Below are positions 25,108-31,279 of a stretch of 31,279 bases of DNA, one piece after another. The notes under the pieces were generated by a model. It did not search any database and was not told the origin of the DNA. It was given only the letters and a program-made list of their open reading frames with translations. The stretch spans positions 1 through 31,279 of the forward strand of contig JBPCJT010000167.1 in the NCBI GenBank assembly GCA_051005015.1, read 5' to 3'. This DNA is from JACMME01 sp051005015 (GTDB taxonomy: Bacteria; Gemmatimonadota; Gemmatimonadetes; Gemmatimonadales; Gemmatimonadaceae). Numbering within the stretch: position 1 is the first letter of the stretch; each line of letters starts with the position of its first letter. The position numbers were made by a program, and so were the translations under genes.

Positions 25108-26220
25108 ATGATAAGTCATCGTTGCTCCGCGCTCATCTTCGCTTTCTTCACGGCATCCGTAGCTGGTATCGCCGTCGCTCAGGAAACGCATCCCGCGCCA
25201 GTTGCTTCTGCCGACCTGAACGAGCCCCGGTTTTCACTGCACGGGTTCGCCGACGTTACGCTTGCCAGCGAGTGGTTCCAGCGATCGGCGGTCACCCCGA
25301 ACAACACCGCCGGATTCGCATTGGGCCAGTTCGATTTGTATTTCGTCTCGCAGCTCGCCGACAACATCTCGTTTCTCGGCGAAACCGTGTTCGAGTTCGC
25401 GAGCGATGGTACGTCGATGCTCGATGTCGAACGAGTGCTGCTCAAGTATTCCTGGTCAGATTACCTGCGGCTCGCGGTGGGACGTGGTCACACGGCTCTC
25501 GGCTACTGGAACGAAGCCTATCATCATGGAGTGCTCTTGCAGCCGACGGTGCGGCGGCCGGAAGGTCTCAAAGCGGAGGATTCCGGCGGGCTCCTTCCGA
25601 TTCACTTCGTGGGTCTCGAGCTGAGCGGCGCGGCGCCACTCACGGGACCATGGCGGGTGGAGTACGTAGGCAACGTTGCGAACGGCCGTAACGCCATTCG
25701 CCACAAGATTCAGACCGCCGGCGACGTGGACCGGAACAAAGCGGTGGCGCTGAAACTGTCATTCGCACGCGAAGGTGACCGTAGCTTCCGAATTGGCCCC
25801 TCTTTTTACCGTGATCGCATCCCCCCTGACGCTTCAATAGCTGGCCGCGAGGGGACGATAGATGGAACGGTGCTCGGTGCGCACCTCGTGTATCAGGATG
25901 AGTCGTTGCGCTTCCTATCGGAAGTGTACTCGATCCGCAACGATTACACCCTCACCGGTCAGGAGTTCAACCACTCCGCTTGGTATTCGATTCTCGTCGG
26001 GCGGCTTGGGAAGTGGAACCCCTACATCGGTGTGGACGGGATAGATTACAAGACGGGAGATCTGTTTTACCCAGCGACGTTCAGCGATCTTACGAGATAC
26101 CTCGGCGGTGTGCGGTACGACGTGTCCCCATTCAACGCCGTGAAGGTTGAGGTTCGGCATGACAGACGTCCGCAGCAGAAGAGCAATGCGCTCGCGATTC
26201 AAACCGCGTTCACGTTTTAG
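25108..26220 (+). CDS. outer-membrane porin-like beta-barrel protein
   Basis: 370 residues; signal peptide about 1-24 (SALIFAFFTASVAGIAVAQ). The mature chain opens FSLHGFADVTLASEWF and consists of short alternating strands (ISFLGETVFEF, VLLKYSWSDYLRLAVGRGHTALGYW, LRFLSEVYSI, WYSILVGRLGKWNPYIGVDGI) and ends QTAFTF with terminal Phe, all as in trimeric-porin-like barrels. Probably a passive channel for anions or small solutes. It overlaps the next gene by 35 bases; the pairing with a PstS-like protein hints at phosphate or another oxyanion. No strong ribosome binding site; GGAG lies about 18 bases upstream. Confidence 0.75.
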   Translation: MISHRCSALIFAFFTASVAGIAVAQETHPAPVASADLNEPRFSLHGFADVTLASEWFQRSAVTPNNTAGFALGQFDLYFVSQLADNISFLGETVFEFASDGTSMLDVERVLLKYSWSDYLRLAVGRGHTALGYWNEAYHHGVLLQPTVRRPEGLKAEDSGGLLPIHFVGLELSGAAPLTGPWRVEYVGNVANGRNAIRHKIQTAGDVDRNKAVALKLSFAREGDRSFRIGPSFYRDRIPPDASIAGREGTIDGTVLGAHLVYQDESLRFLSEVYSIRNDYTLTGQEFNHSAWYSILVGRLGKWNPYIGVDGIDYKTGDLFYPATFSDLTRYLGGVRYDVSPFNAVKVEVRHDRRPQQKSNALAIQTAFTF

Positions 26221-26785
26221 CGGTTATCGCCGGCTAGCCGCTTTCGGTGCCACGATACTTTTCGTCGCGGCGGCGCCGCTTGCCGCGCAAGACGACGCTT
26301 CCCGCCAGCCTTCCCTGACGCCGGTTCCATCAGCGTACCCCGACCCGAGCGGCGCCACGCATGTGCCACTTGCTGTCTCCTTCGCCGTCGTCGCCAATGC
26401 GTCCGTTCCCGTATCGGAGATGACGATCGACGACCTCCGCAACGTTTTTCTTTTCCGCAAGAAGTTCTGGAGCGGGGGCAAGCGTGTCGTTCTTTTGCTT
26501 CCGGCGAGCGGACTCGATGCGCGCAGTTTCATCCTGGCCGATATCTACCGTCTAAACGATGCCGGTCTCAAGCGCCTGATCCTGGAACGGCTCTTTCAGG
26601 GTGAAATCGACGCCGCCCCGCGAGCCGTGGACTCCTACCAGGACGCTCTGAGTTTCCTGGCCGCTACGCGAGGAATGCTGAGCATTGTCCGTGCTGACGC
26701 CGTTCCGCCGGGCCAGACTGCGGTCAAGGTCATACGGATCAACGGCAAGTTACCGGGGGAGGCCGGGTATCCGTTGGCAAGGTAG
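26186..26785 (+). CDS. PstS-like (PBP superfamily) small periplasmic binding protein
   Basis: 199 residues from ATG 26186, which has an AGAAGAG ribosome-binding site just upstream; starts at 26147 (TTG) and 26159 (ATG) are in frame but leave the Arg-rich export signal buried. Signal peptide ends LAAQ. The mature domain VPLAVSFAVVANASVPVSEMTIDDLRNVFLFRKKFWSGGKRVVLL matches the single-lobe phosphate-binding-like family: ..VxxxxLxxIFxGxxxxWxxG.., followed by SFLAATRGMLSIVRADAV (the usual GxIGYV-like strand). About half the length of true PstS and with no ABC genes nearby, so more likely a sensor or periplasmic accessory of the overlapping porin than a transporter subunit. Confidence 0.75.
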   Translation: MRSRFKPRSRFSGYRRLAAFGATILFVAAAPLAAQDDASRQPSLTPVPSAYPDPSGATHVPLAVSFAVVANASVPVSEMTIDDLRNVFLFRKKFWSGGKRVVLLLPASGLDARSFILADIYRLNDAGLKRLILERLFQGEIDAAPRAVDSYQDALSFLAATRGMLSIVRADAVPPGQTAVKVIRINGKLPGEAGYPLAR

Positions 26786-26786
26786 G

Positions 26787-26840
26787 ACGTGATAACGTGA
26801 ATCGTGATAACGTGATACGGAATAGTGGATACGTGGTTCA
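26787..26840. repeat. GTGATAAC-type repeats, period 7-8
   Basis: GTGA cores at 26789, 26797, 26804 and 26812, then GTGG at 26825 and 26833; spacing 8, 7, 8, 13, 8. The 15-base block CGTGATAACGTGAAT is directly repeated with one or two changes (26788-26802, 26803-26817). It begins two bases after the stop of the binding-protein gene, in the convergent spacer with the decayed four-helix-bundle gene. Confidence 0.75.
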
Positions 26841-26865
26841 GTAGGGATTCTAGCGGCGAACAGAA

Positions 26866-27305
26866 AACCCCGCGCTCTCCTGGTAGGGAAGCAAGTATCA
26901 AGCGGATGATGCTCGTTAGGATTGCCAGTCATTCGCAGACGATCTTGTCGCCTGGCACGTGCCTCCCCCTGTAATACCAATCCCGACTTTCACGAGCTGA
27001 CCGAGCGCGAATTCGTACAGACGGGGGCGATCTCGGCCTGAGCTGCGGCTGAATCCCTCAACAATGTTAGCCCCAATTGATCCCACAGCTCGGTAGAGCT
27101 GATTCGCGATATCACGCGTGCGGTAGTCTCGCCTGAGGGCTGATACGTGCTTCCATGCCAAGTCGCTGGCGAAAAGAGCGAGCCGATAACTTTCCGTTCG
27201 CCAGAGCACATCGGCGGCGATGGATGCGGGTACCGCACGCTCCAATCTGAATATTCCATTCGAGTCCAGGACGGGGATGCCCGTAATCTCATTGCTGCAG
27301 AGCAA
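26866..27305 (-). pseudogene. four-helix-bundle (S23-type) protein gene, frameshifted and nonsense-mutated
   Basis: The intact frame from TTG 27305 gives a clear family match up to about residue 100: ESYRLALFASDLAWKHVSALRRDYRTRDIANQLYRAVGSIGANIVEGFSRSSGRDRPRLYEFALG. It then turns into unrelated sequence and stops at 26916. Near 26996-27003 one base is missing: resuming in the next frame restores the family sequence ARESRDWYYRGRHVPGDK, and after an in-frame TGA (26929-26931) the motif LAILTSIIRLILASLPGERG, the expected last helix. Two independent lesions in the right places indicate decay, or one sequencing error plus a real stop. Family function is unknown; members often sit as solitary genes or inside rRNA introns. 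The end near 26866 is estimated. Confidence 0.82.
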
Positions 27306-27313
27306 GGGGCTCC

Positions 27314-27348
27314 ATCAATTCATCCCCACGTATCGCGTCGCACGTATC
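27314..27348. repeat. short heptad array ACGTATC / GCGTCGC / ACGTATC
   Basis: ACGTATC at 27328 and 27342 with GCGTCGC between them at 27335, preceded in phase by CATCCCC (27321). It overlaps the stop codon of the Ser/Thr kinase. The shortest and least certain member of the period-7 group. Confidence 0.5.
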
Positions 27349-30300
27349 AGAATGGCTGACTGCAAAACCCCAGCCTGGCCTTGAGATCATCAAGTCCGAT
27401 CCACCCAAAAGGCTTGAGGCCACCAGGAGTCGTGGCGTCGTACGATGCCAGGGCGTCCGATGGATCTTCGATGAGCTGCTCCAGCCAGCGGCGGTGGAGT
27501 TGGATGATCTCTCCCGCCCGGGGAATATCGCGCATCACTTCTCCGGCTCGCTCGAGAGCGGCGCGGCGGCGGGGGTCGATGCCGAAAAGCACCTCCCGCG
27601 CGTTCACGCAGTAGCCGGTCACTATGGCGGTCACGAGTCCGGATCGAACCGGGGTGGGGAGAGAGGTGTCCGCGAGATGCCTGATTCCGATCGGCTCTTC
27701 AGGATCGGCCATCAGCGCCAGGAAGGATGACAGCGAAAGATATGATTCGGATCGAAAGCGGCGTAACGTTTCATTGAGAAGCTGCGCCTCATCTTTCAGC
27801 TCTCTGTCATCGGTGATGCGGCCGATTTCGCCTAGCATGCTTGCACCGCGCATCGCTATCAGGGTACCGGTCACAAGATCAATGAGGACTGGACTTCGCA
27901 TGAGTTGCCGGGCCACCGCGATGTTCTCGCGCGCGCGAGCGAGCGCTCTCTCTTTATCCCCTAGCGCCTGCGCGAGCGCCGCAGCCGCTCTATTCCGCGA
28001 TGCCAACTCCTGTGCGCCAATCGCGAGCGCGCGGCTGGGAATCTCGAGCGGACTCGTAACCCCCGGAAAGTCCTTTCTGTAGCCCCAGAGTGGCGGCAGC
28101 GGGGCGGACGAAGCGATCGCGCGCCAGACGCCCAACCAGTGCGAGAGCGTATCGCGTCTTAACTCATCCATATCCTCCGGCTTTAGCCGGCCCGGCAGTT
28201 GCTCGAATACCTGCGTGATGTGGTCGACGTCCACGATGGTTGTGTCCTCGGGCCACTGTTCTCCCATGCGAGGGGGTCCGGCGTCCCACACCGAGTCGAT
28301 GCTGCCGGAGAATCTCGCCCGAAGGAGCAGCCGCGACGCGTTCAACGTGTCGGGCTGGGATCTGATGTTCGTTGCGCGAGCCGAGTACGCGAGAATCGAG
28401 TCAACCCGTTGCCAGCGAAGCGGGCGGAGCGTATCGCTCTCGACCGACTGGAGCCACGCCACGGCGCGCGCGCGCGTCGGAGCGAGCCGCCCGCGCACGA
28501 CGAAGGTCACCAGCATCGCAACGGCCGCACAGCCGAGGATGGCGGCGGCGAACATCGTTGCGAGAATGGAAAGTCCCGCGGCCGGAACGAAGCGGGGGCG
28601 TTTTGGCCGATTGCGCCCGACCGAGCCAAGCCACGCGGCCACGAGCTCGGGGCGAATCAGCGGCTTGTCCCAAATCCTCCAGAATCTTCGCCTCGGACGA
28701 ATCTGACCAAGGATCTTCGACTGAAGTTGCCGACTCCAGAAGACAGCCATCATGCCGATCACTGCGGGGGCGATCACGAGCATGGCCTCAGATAAAGGCA
28801 CCACCGATGTGGTGCTGCGAGACCATCCGCCTGTGAGTCCGGCGAGCCACATTACCGGTCCGAGCACGGCCAAAAGGTGCGTACCCGTCACGAGAATTTC
28901 CTCGATCCTTCGAAGCTTGAGCAGACGAGCGCGGTCGGATGCAGGAAGGAGCGCGTAGCTCCCCGTCCTGTTCAACAGTTGCGGCATATCGGGATCGTGG
29001 TCCCAGGCGACATCCACGAGAACGCTCCACGGGTATCCCGACTTTCGTCCCCACAGCATCCTGTCCGCGAGCGTCCAACTCCGCCGCGCGACCACGGGCA
29101 GAGCCGTAACTATGGCCACGAGTGAGAGACCGAGAAGGAAGAACCAGATCGGTGATGCATCCACTGCCTGAGTGCTCCGGTCCTCCAGCCCGCGCGACGA
29201 TGCTTCTTCGAGCACTCTTCCCGGCGACGAAAGCGCGGCCCAGAACTCCGACTGCTCTCCCTCGTGCCAGCGTGGCGAGCTGAACGTCGGCTGCAAGCTG
29301 AGCAGCACGAAGAACAACAGGCCCACCACGGCGGCAAACCCCAGGGCCGAAAGAAAGCGAATGCCAAGTCCGTGCAGCCGCTCGAGGCCTGGCGGGGGCC
29401 ACTCTATGTGACGCTGCGCGGAGGGCAGAATGAAATCCGCTATCTCAGCCGCCGCCGGCCGGCCCGCGGGAGCCTTTGTCAGACAACGGTCCACGAGCGA
29501 GGCGAATTGCTCTCCTACATCGGGACGCAGCGAATGCACCGAGGGCGCTGTGTCTCTCAGGTGCGCCGCCATGAGCTCGATGCTCGATCCACCACGAAAT
29601 GGCGGCTTGCCGGTAAGCATCTCGTATCCGACGACGCCAAGACTGTAGACGTCGCTCCGGTCCCCCACTTCCTCGCCGCATGCCTGCTCGGGGCTCATGT
29701 ACATCGGCGTGCCGATGTAGGTACCGGCGGAGGTGAGTCGAGCGGTACCCACCACCTGCGGCTGCCTCAGAGCCGCGCTGATTCCGAAATCGAGCACGAC
29801 CGCGCGCCCGCTTTCCCGGTCGAGCATGATGTTGCGGGGCTTGATGTCGCGGTGCACCAGGCCGCGCGCATGAGCGATAGCGAGCGCGGACGCGACTTCG
29901 CCGAAGACTTTCTTCGCGCGTGCTTCGGGAACGGGAATGCCGGGTGGAAATTCCTGATCGAGCGTGGCTCCCTCCACGAACTGCATCACGAAGTAGGGAA
30001 TGCCGAGGCCGGGCAACTCGCCAACCTGGTACACTCCCACGATGTTCGGGTGTGAGACCATGGCCACCGCTTCCGCTTCGCGCACGAAGCGCTCGTGCGC
30101 CGTCGAATCGCTGGCGAGCGAAGGAGTAAGCACCTTGACAGCAACCATGCGCTTGAGCGCTGGATCGCGGGCGAGAAAAACGCATCCCATACCGCCGACA
30201 CCGAGCGACCGGAGCACCTGCAGCCGTGGGGCGAGCGCGGTACGCAGCTCGGCCATGAGCGTCTCTGTGAGTTGATCGGACGTGCTGGCTGAGCCGTACG

Positions 30301-30538
30301 GAGTTATCGGCGGCGGCGTGGACACGTCGGCGAAATCAGCCCCACAGATGGAGCATTTGGCGTCGCCGGATTTGGTCGCCGCCCCGCAAGCAGGGCAATG
30401 TTTCGGCTGAGTCAGGTTCGGTCTCGATCGTGAAGAAAGGATAGCATACGTCCAACTGCCCTCAAACCGCAACGAGCGCGGGCCAGGGACCGGGGTCGGG
30501 TCGCTGGGTAATCGGGGGGGTGACCGTGTAGCGGCCAC
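27347..30538 (-). CDS. membrane Ser/Thr protein kinase with N-terminal zinc ribbon
   Basis: 1063 residues from GTG 30538; an in-frame TTG 22 codons later is an alternative start, so the first 40 residues are uncertain. Zinc ribbon Cys48, Cys51, Cys62, Cys65. A complete Hanks-type kinase follows: GVGGMG (113-118), VAVK Lys135, HRDIKPRN Asp231, DFG 250-252, GTPMYMSPEQ in the activation segment. About five hydrophobic helices come next (first near 395-415, then SPIWFFLLGLSLVAIV, LLAVLGPVMWLAGL, AMLVIAPAVIGMMAVFW, LSILATMFAAAILGCAAVAMLV). A 380-residue helical C-terminal region follows, with repeated Ala/Leu/Arg helices of TPR-like look but no clear motif. It likely phosphorylates proteins in response to an envelope signal; substrate unknown. 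Confidence 0.92.
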   Translation of the reverse strand: MAATRSPPRLPSDPTPVPGPRSLRFEGSWTYAILSSRSRPNLTQPKHCPACGAATKSGDAKCSICGADFADVSTPPPITPYGSASTSDQLTETLMAELRTALAPRLQVLRSLGVGGMGCVFLARDPALKRMVAVKVLTPSLASDSTAHERFVREAEAVAMVSHPNIVGVYQVGELPGLGIPYFVMQFVEGATLDQEFPPGIPVPEARAKKVFGEVASALAIAHARGLVHRDIKPRNIMLDRESGRAVVLDFGISAALRQPQVVGTARLTSAGTYIGTPMYMSPEQACGEEVGDRSDVYSLGVVGYEMLTGKPPFRGGSSIELMAAHLRDTAPSVHSLRPDVGEQFASLVDRCLTKAPAGRPAAAEIADFILPSAQRHIEWPPPGLERLHGLGIRFLSALGFAAVVGLLFFVLLSLQPTFSSPRWHEGEQSEFWAALSSPGRVLEEASSRGLEDRSTQAVDASPIWFFLLGLSLVAIVTALPVVARRSWTLADRMLWGRKSGYPWSVLVDVAWDHDPDMPQLLNRTGSYALLPASDRARLLKLRRIEEILVTGTHLLAVLGPVMWLAGLTGGWSRSTTSVVPLSEAMLVIAPAVIGMMAVFWSRQLQSKILGQIRPRRRFWRIWDKPLIRPELVAAWLGSVGRNRPKRPRFVPAAGLSILATMFAAAILGCAAVAMLVTFVVRGRLAPTRARAVAWLQSVESDTLRPLRWQRVDSILAYSARATNIRSQPDTLNASRLLLRARFSGSIDSVWDAGPPRMGEQWPEDTTIVDVDHITQVFEQLPGRLKPEDMDELRRDTLSHWLGVWRAIASSAPLPPLWGYRKDFPGVTSPLEIPSRALAIGAQELASRNRAAAALAQALGDKERALARARENIAVARQLMRSPVLIDLVTGTLIAMRGASMLGEIGRITDDRELKDEAQLLNETLRRFRSESYLSLSSFLALMADPEEPIGIRHLADTSLPTPVRSGLVTAIVTGYCVNAREVLFGIDPRRRAALERAGEVMRDIPRAGEIIQLHRRWLEQLIEDPSDALASYDATTPGGLKPFGWIGLDDLKARLGFCSQPF

Positions 30539-30549
30539 CCAAATTCATG

Positions 30550-30567
30550 TTCCTGGTGAACCAGGAA
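30550..30567. promoter_or_regulatory. 18-bp palindrome, candidate operator
   Basis: TTCCTGGT-GA-ACCAGGAA, perfect eight-base arms. It lies 12 bp before the putative kinase start (minus strand) and 33 bp before the -35 box of the LacI-side promoter, the place expected for a dimeric regulator controlling either gene. No known family consensus recognised. Confidence 0.5.
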
Positions 30568-30599
30568 GTGCGGGTGTCGATGGTCCCATTCCGCTCTTC

Positions 30600-30634
30600 T
30601 TGACAACCCCACACTCACGTGTAATCGTTTACAC
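30600..30634 (+). promoter_or_regulatory. promoter -35 box with LacI-family operator
   Basis: Perfect -35 TTGACA (30600-30605). Downstream GTGTAA-TCGT-TTACAC (30619-30634) is a near-perfect palindrome with the central CG and TGTAAnCGnTTACA pattern of LacI/GalR-family operators. The -10 is unclear (TGTAAT at 30620 is only 14 bases away) and would fall inside the operator, fitting repression. The site lies 31 bp before ATG 30666 of the LacI-like headpiece. Confidence 0.65.
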
Positions 30635-30665
30635 GTTTTCCGGTCCCGAGGCAAATCGTGCCATT

Positions 30666-30788
30666 ATGAGCACCTGCAAGCGATATCAGGACTTTCCTCG
30701 CCAAGCCACGATCAGGGACGTAAACCTTGCTGTGCGCCGTGCCGTCGCCACTGTTTCGCGCGCGCTCAACGACTCCGGGAAACTCTGA
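30666..30788 (+). pseudogene. broken LacI-family regulator (DNA-binding headpiece only)
   Basis: Frame from ATG 30666 encodes QATIRDVNLAVRRAVATVSRALNDSGKL then stops. The ends match the LacI headpiece (ATIRDVA..AGVSxATVSRALNDSGKV); the middle is scrambled where the recognition helix should begin, as compensating small indels would do. No effector-binding domain follows: only 81 bases lie before the next gene. Either a remnant or sequence damaged near the contig end. Its operator-like site just upstream supports descent from a self-regulating repressor of the sugar-hydrolase gene that follows. Confidence 0.65.
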
Positions 30789-30869
30789 AATTCCGCCCGG
30801 CCTCCCCGTGACGCGCCACGCCGCTTCCGTCGCCGTAGGCGGTGCGCCGGTATGCGAGGTGGATTGTTG

Positions 30870-31228
30870 ATGCGCCTGACGTCCGGTCCGCTCGGCGCAA
30901 CCCTGGCATCGAGGCTGGCGCGTTGGTTCGCTCTCGTGTGGATAACGGTCGTCGTCGTGGCCGCAGGATGTCGCGTGGCGCCTCAGCCACCGTCTCCGAC
31001 GCCAGAGGGCACGACACCACCTCCGGAGAGGACTCCCGCAATTTCGCCGCGCGCCGACACCTCTCGGATGGGTAGGATGGTGGATTCCATCCTCGCGCTC
31101 ATGACCATCGAGGAGAAGCTGGGCCAGCTCAATCAGCCTGGCGGCCCGGGCGAGACTACCGGCCCGGCGGACCGCGCCGGCACCGAAGACGAGATTCGCG
31201 CCGGCAACATTGGCTCCTTTCTCGGCGT
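30870..31228 (+). CDS. GH3 family beta-glucosidase-like lipoprotein, 5' end only
   Basis: About 119 codons before the sequence degenerates; no stop is reached. Start ATG 30870 has GAGGTGG seven bases upstream (in-frame ATG 30852 is an alternative). Export signal with RWFALVWITVVVVAAGC (Cys34 possible lipidation site), a Pro/Thr-rich linker, then VDSILALMTIEEKLGQLNQPGG and DEIRAGNIGSFLGV, the opening of BglX-type family 3 glycoside hydrolases. Members cleave beta-linked glucosides or xylosides in the periplasm; substrate not predictable from this part. The upstream LacI-type operator suggests sugar-responsive control. Confidence 0.85.
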
Positions 31229-31279
31229 GGGGGGGGGGGGGGGAAAAAAAAAAAGACACAACGGGGGAGGGGGGCAGAG
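31229..31279. other. low-quality contig end (poly-G/poly-A)
   Basis: A run of 15 G (31229-31243) passes directly into 11 A (31244-31254) and then a G-rich scramble. It breaks a well-conserved GH3 frame at a point where the family continues. This looks like a read or assembly artefact, not biology. Confidence 0.85.

Noticed and set aside
29264..30055. 263-codon frame antisense to the kinase
   Set aside because: Covers the conserved kinase domain on the other strand; composition is that of a shadow.
1..31279. tRNA, rRNA, riboswitch or insertion sequence
   Set aside because: Read through all spacers; no cloverleaf, known aptamer core, transposase frame or terminal inverted repeats with target duplication were found.

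Overview
The window (about 31 kb, GC-rich) looks like one contig from a Gram-negative soil or freshwater bacterium, most likely Gemmatimonadota or a close neighbour. This is inferred from gene content (a large secreted Asp-box/Vps10-type repeat protein, a D-aminoacylase-type lipoprotein, a zinc-ribbon Ser/Thr kinase, an outer-membrane barrel and an RND pump); no rRNA or other marker gene is present to prove it. I see no tRNA, rRNA, CRISPR array, insertion sequence or phage gene.

Layout. 1-5.5 kb: a doubtful small ORF, an MscL channel with a C-terminal zinc ribbon, a BamA/TamA-like barrel protein on the minus strand, a secreted M20 metallopeptidase and a DUF3221 lipoprotein. 5.6-13.3 kb: a YedA-like EamA transporter converges on a three-gene minus-strand RND efflux operon. 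That operon begins with one reading frame encoding a complete TetR repressor joined to a complete TolC-type outer-membrane channel, followed by the periplasmic adaptor (ATGA overlap) and the AcrB-type pump. A TetR-like palindrome overlaps the predicted -35 of the operon promoter. 13.3-15.3 kb: a small two-helix membrane protein translationally coupled to a soluble PAS-GAF histidine kinase. 15.5-18.7 kb: cytochrome P450 and a DUF4198 periplasmic protein (ATGA overlap), then a second EamA transporter. 18.7-25 kb: the amidohydrolase lipoprotein, a secreted EF-hand-like Asp/Arg-rich protein behind a perfect CRP-type site and ending in a textbook terminator, and the 1077-residue Asp-box protein. 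25-27.3 kb: an outer-membrane porin overlapping a PstS-like binding protein, and a decayed four-helix-bundle (S23-type) gene. 27.3-31.3 kb: a 1063-residue membrane Ser/Thr kinase, a LacI-type operator/promoter, a broken LacI headpiece, and the 5' end of a GH3 beta-glucosidase lipoprotein that runs into an artefactual poly-G/poly-A contig end.

Two things stand out. First, the TetR-TolC single polypeptide, with a signal-peptide-like helix and an AQA cleavage motif exactly at the join. Second, at least eight spacers carry degenerate tandem repeats with a period of 7 (locally 8) bases, most units reading GTGNNNN, often arranged as two arms in opposite orientation. The base content of the words differs from spacer to spacer while period and orientation logic are kept. 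They lie in convergent, divergent and co-directional spacers alike, so they look like a genome-wide intergenic element class rather than terminators of particular genes.
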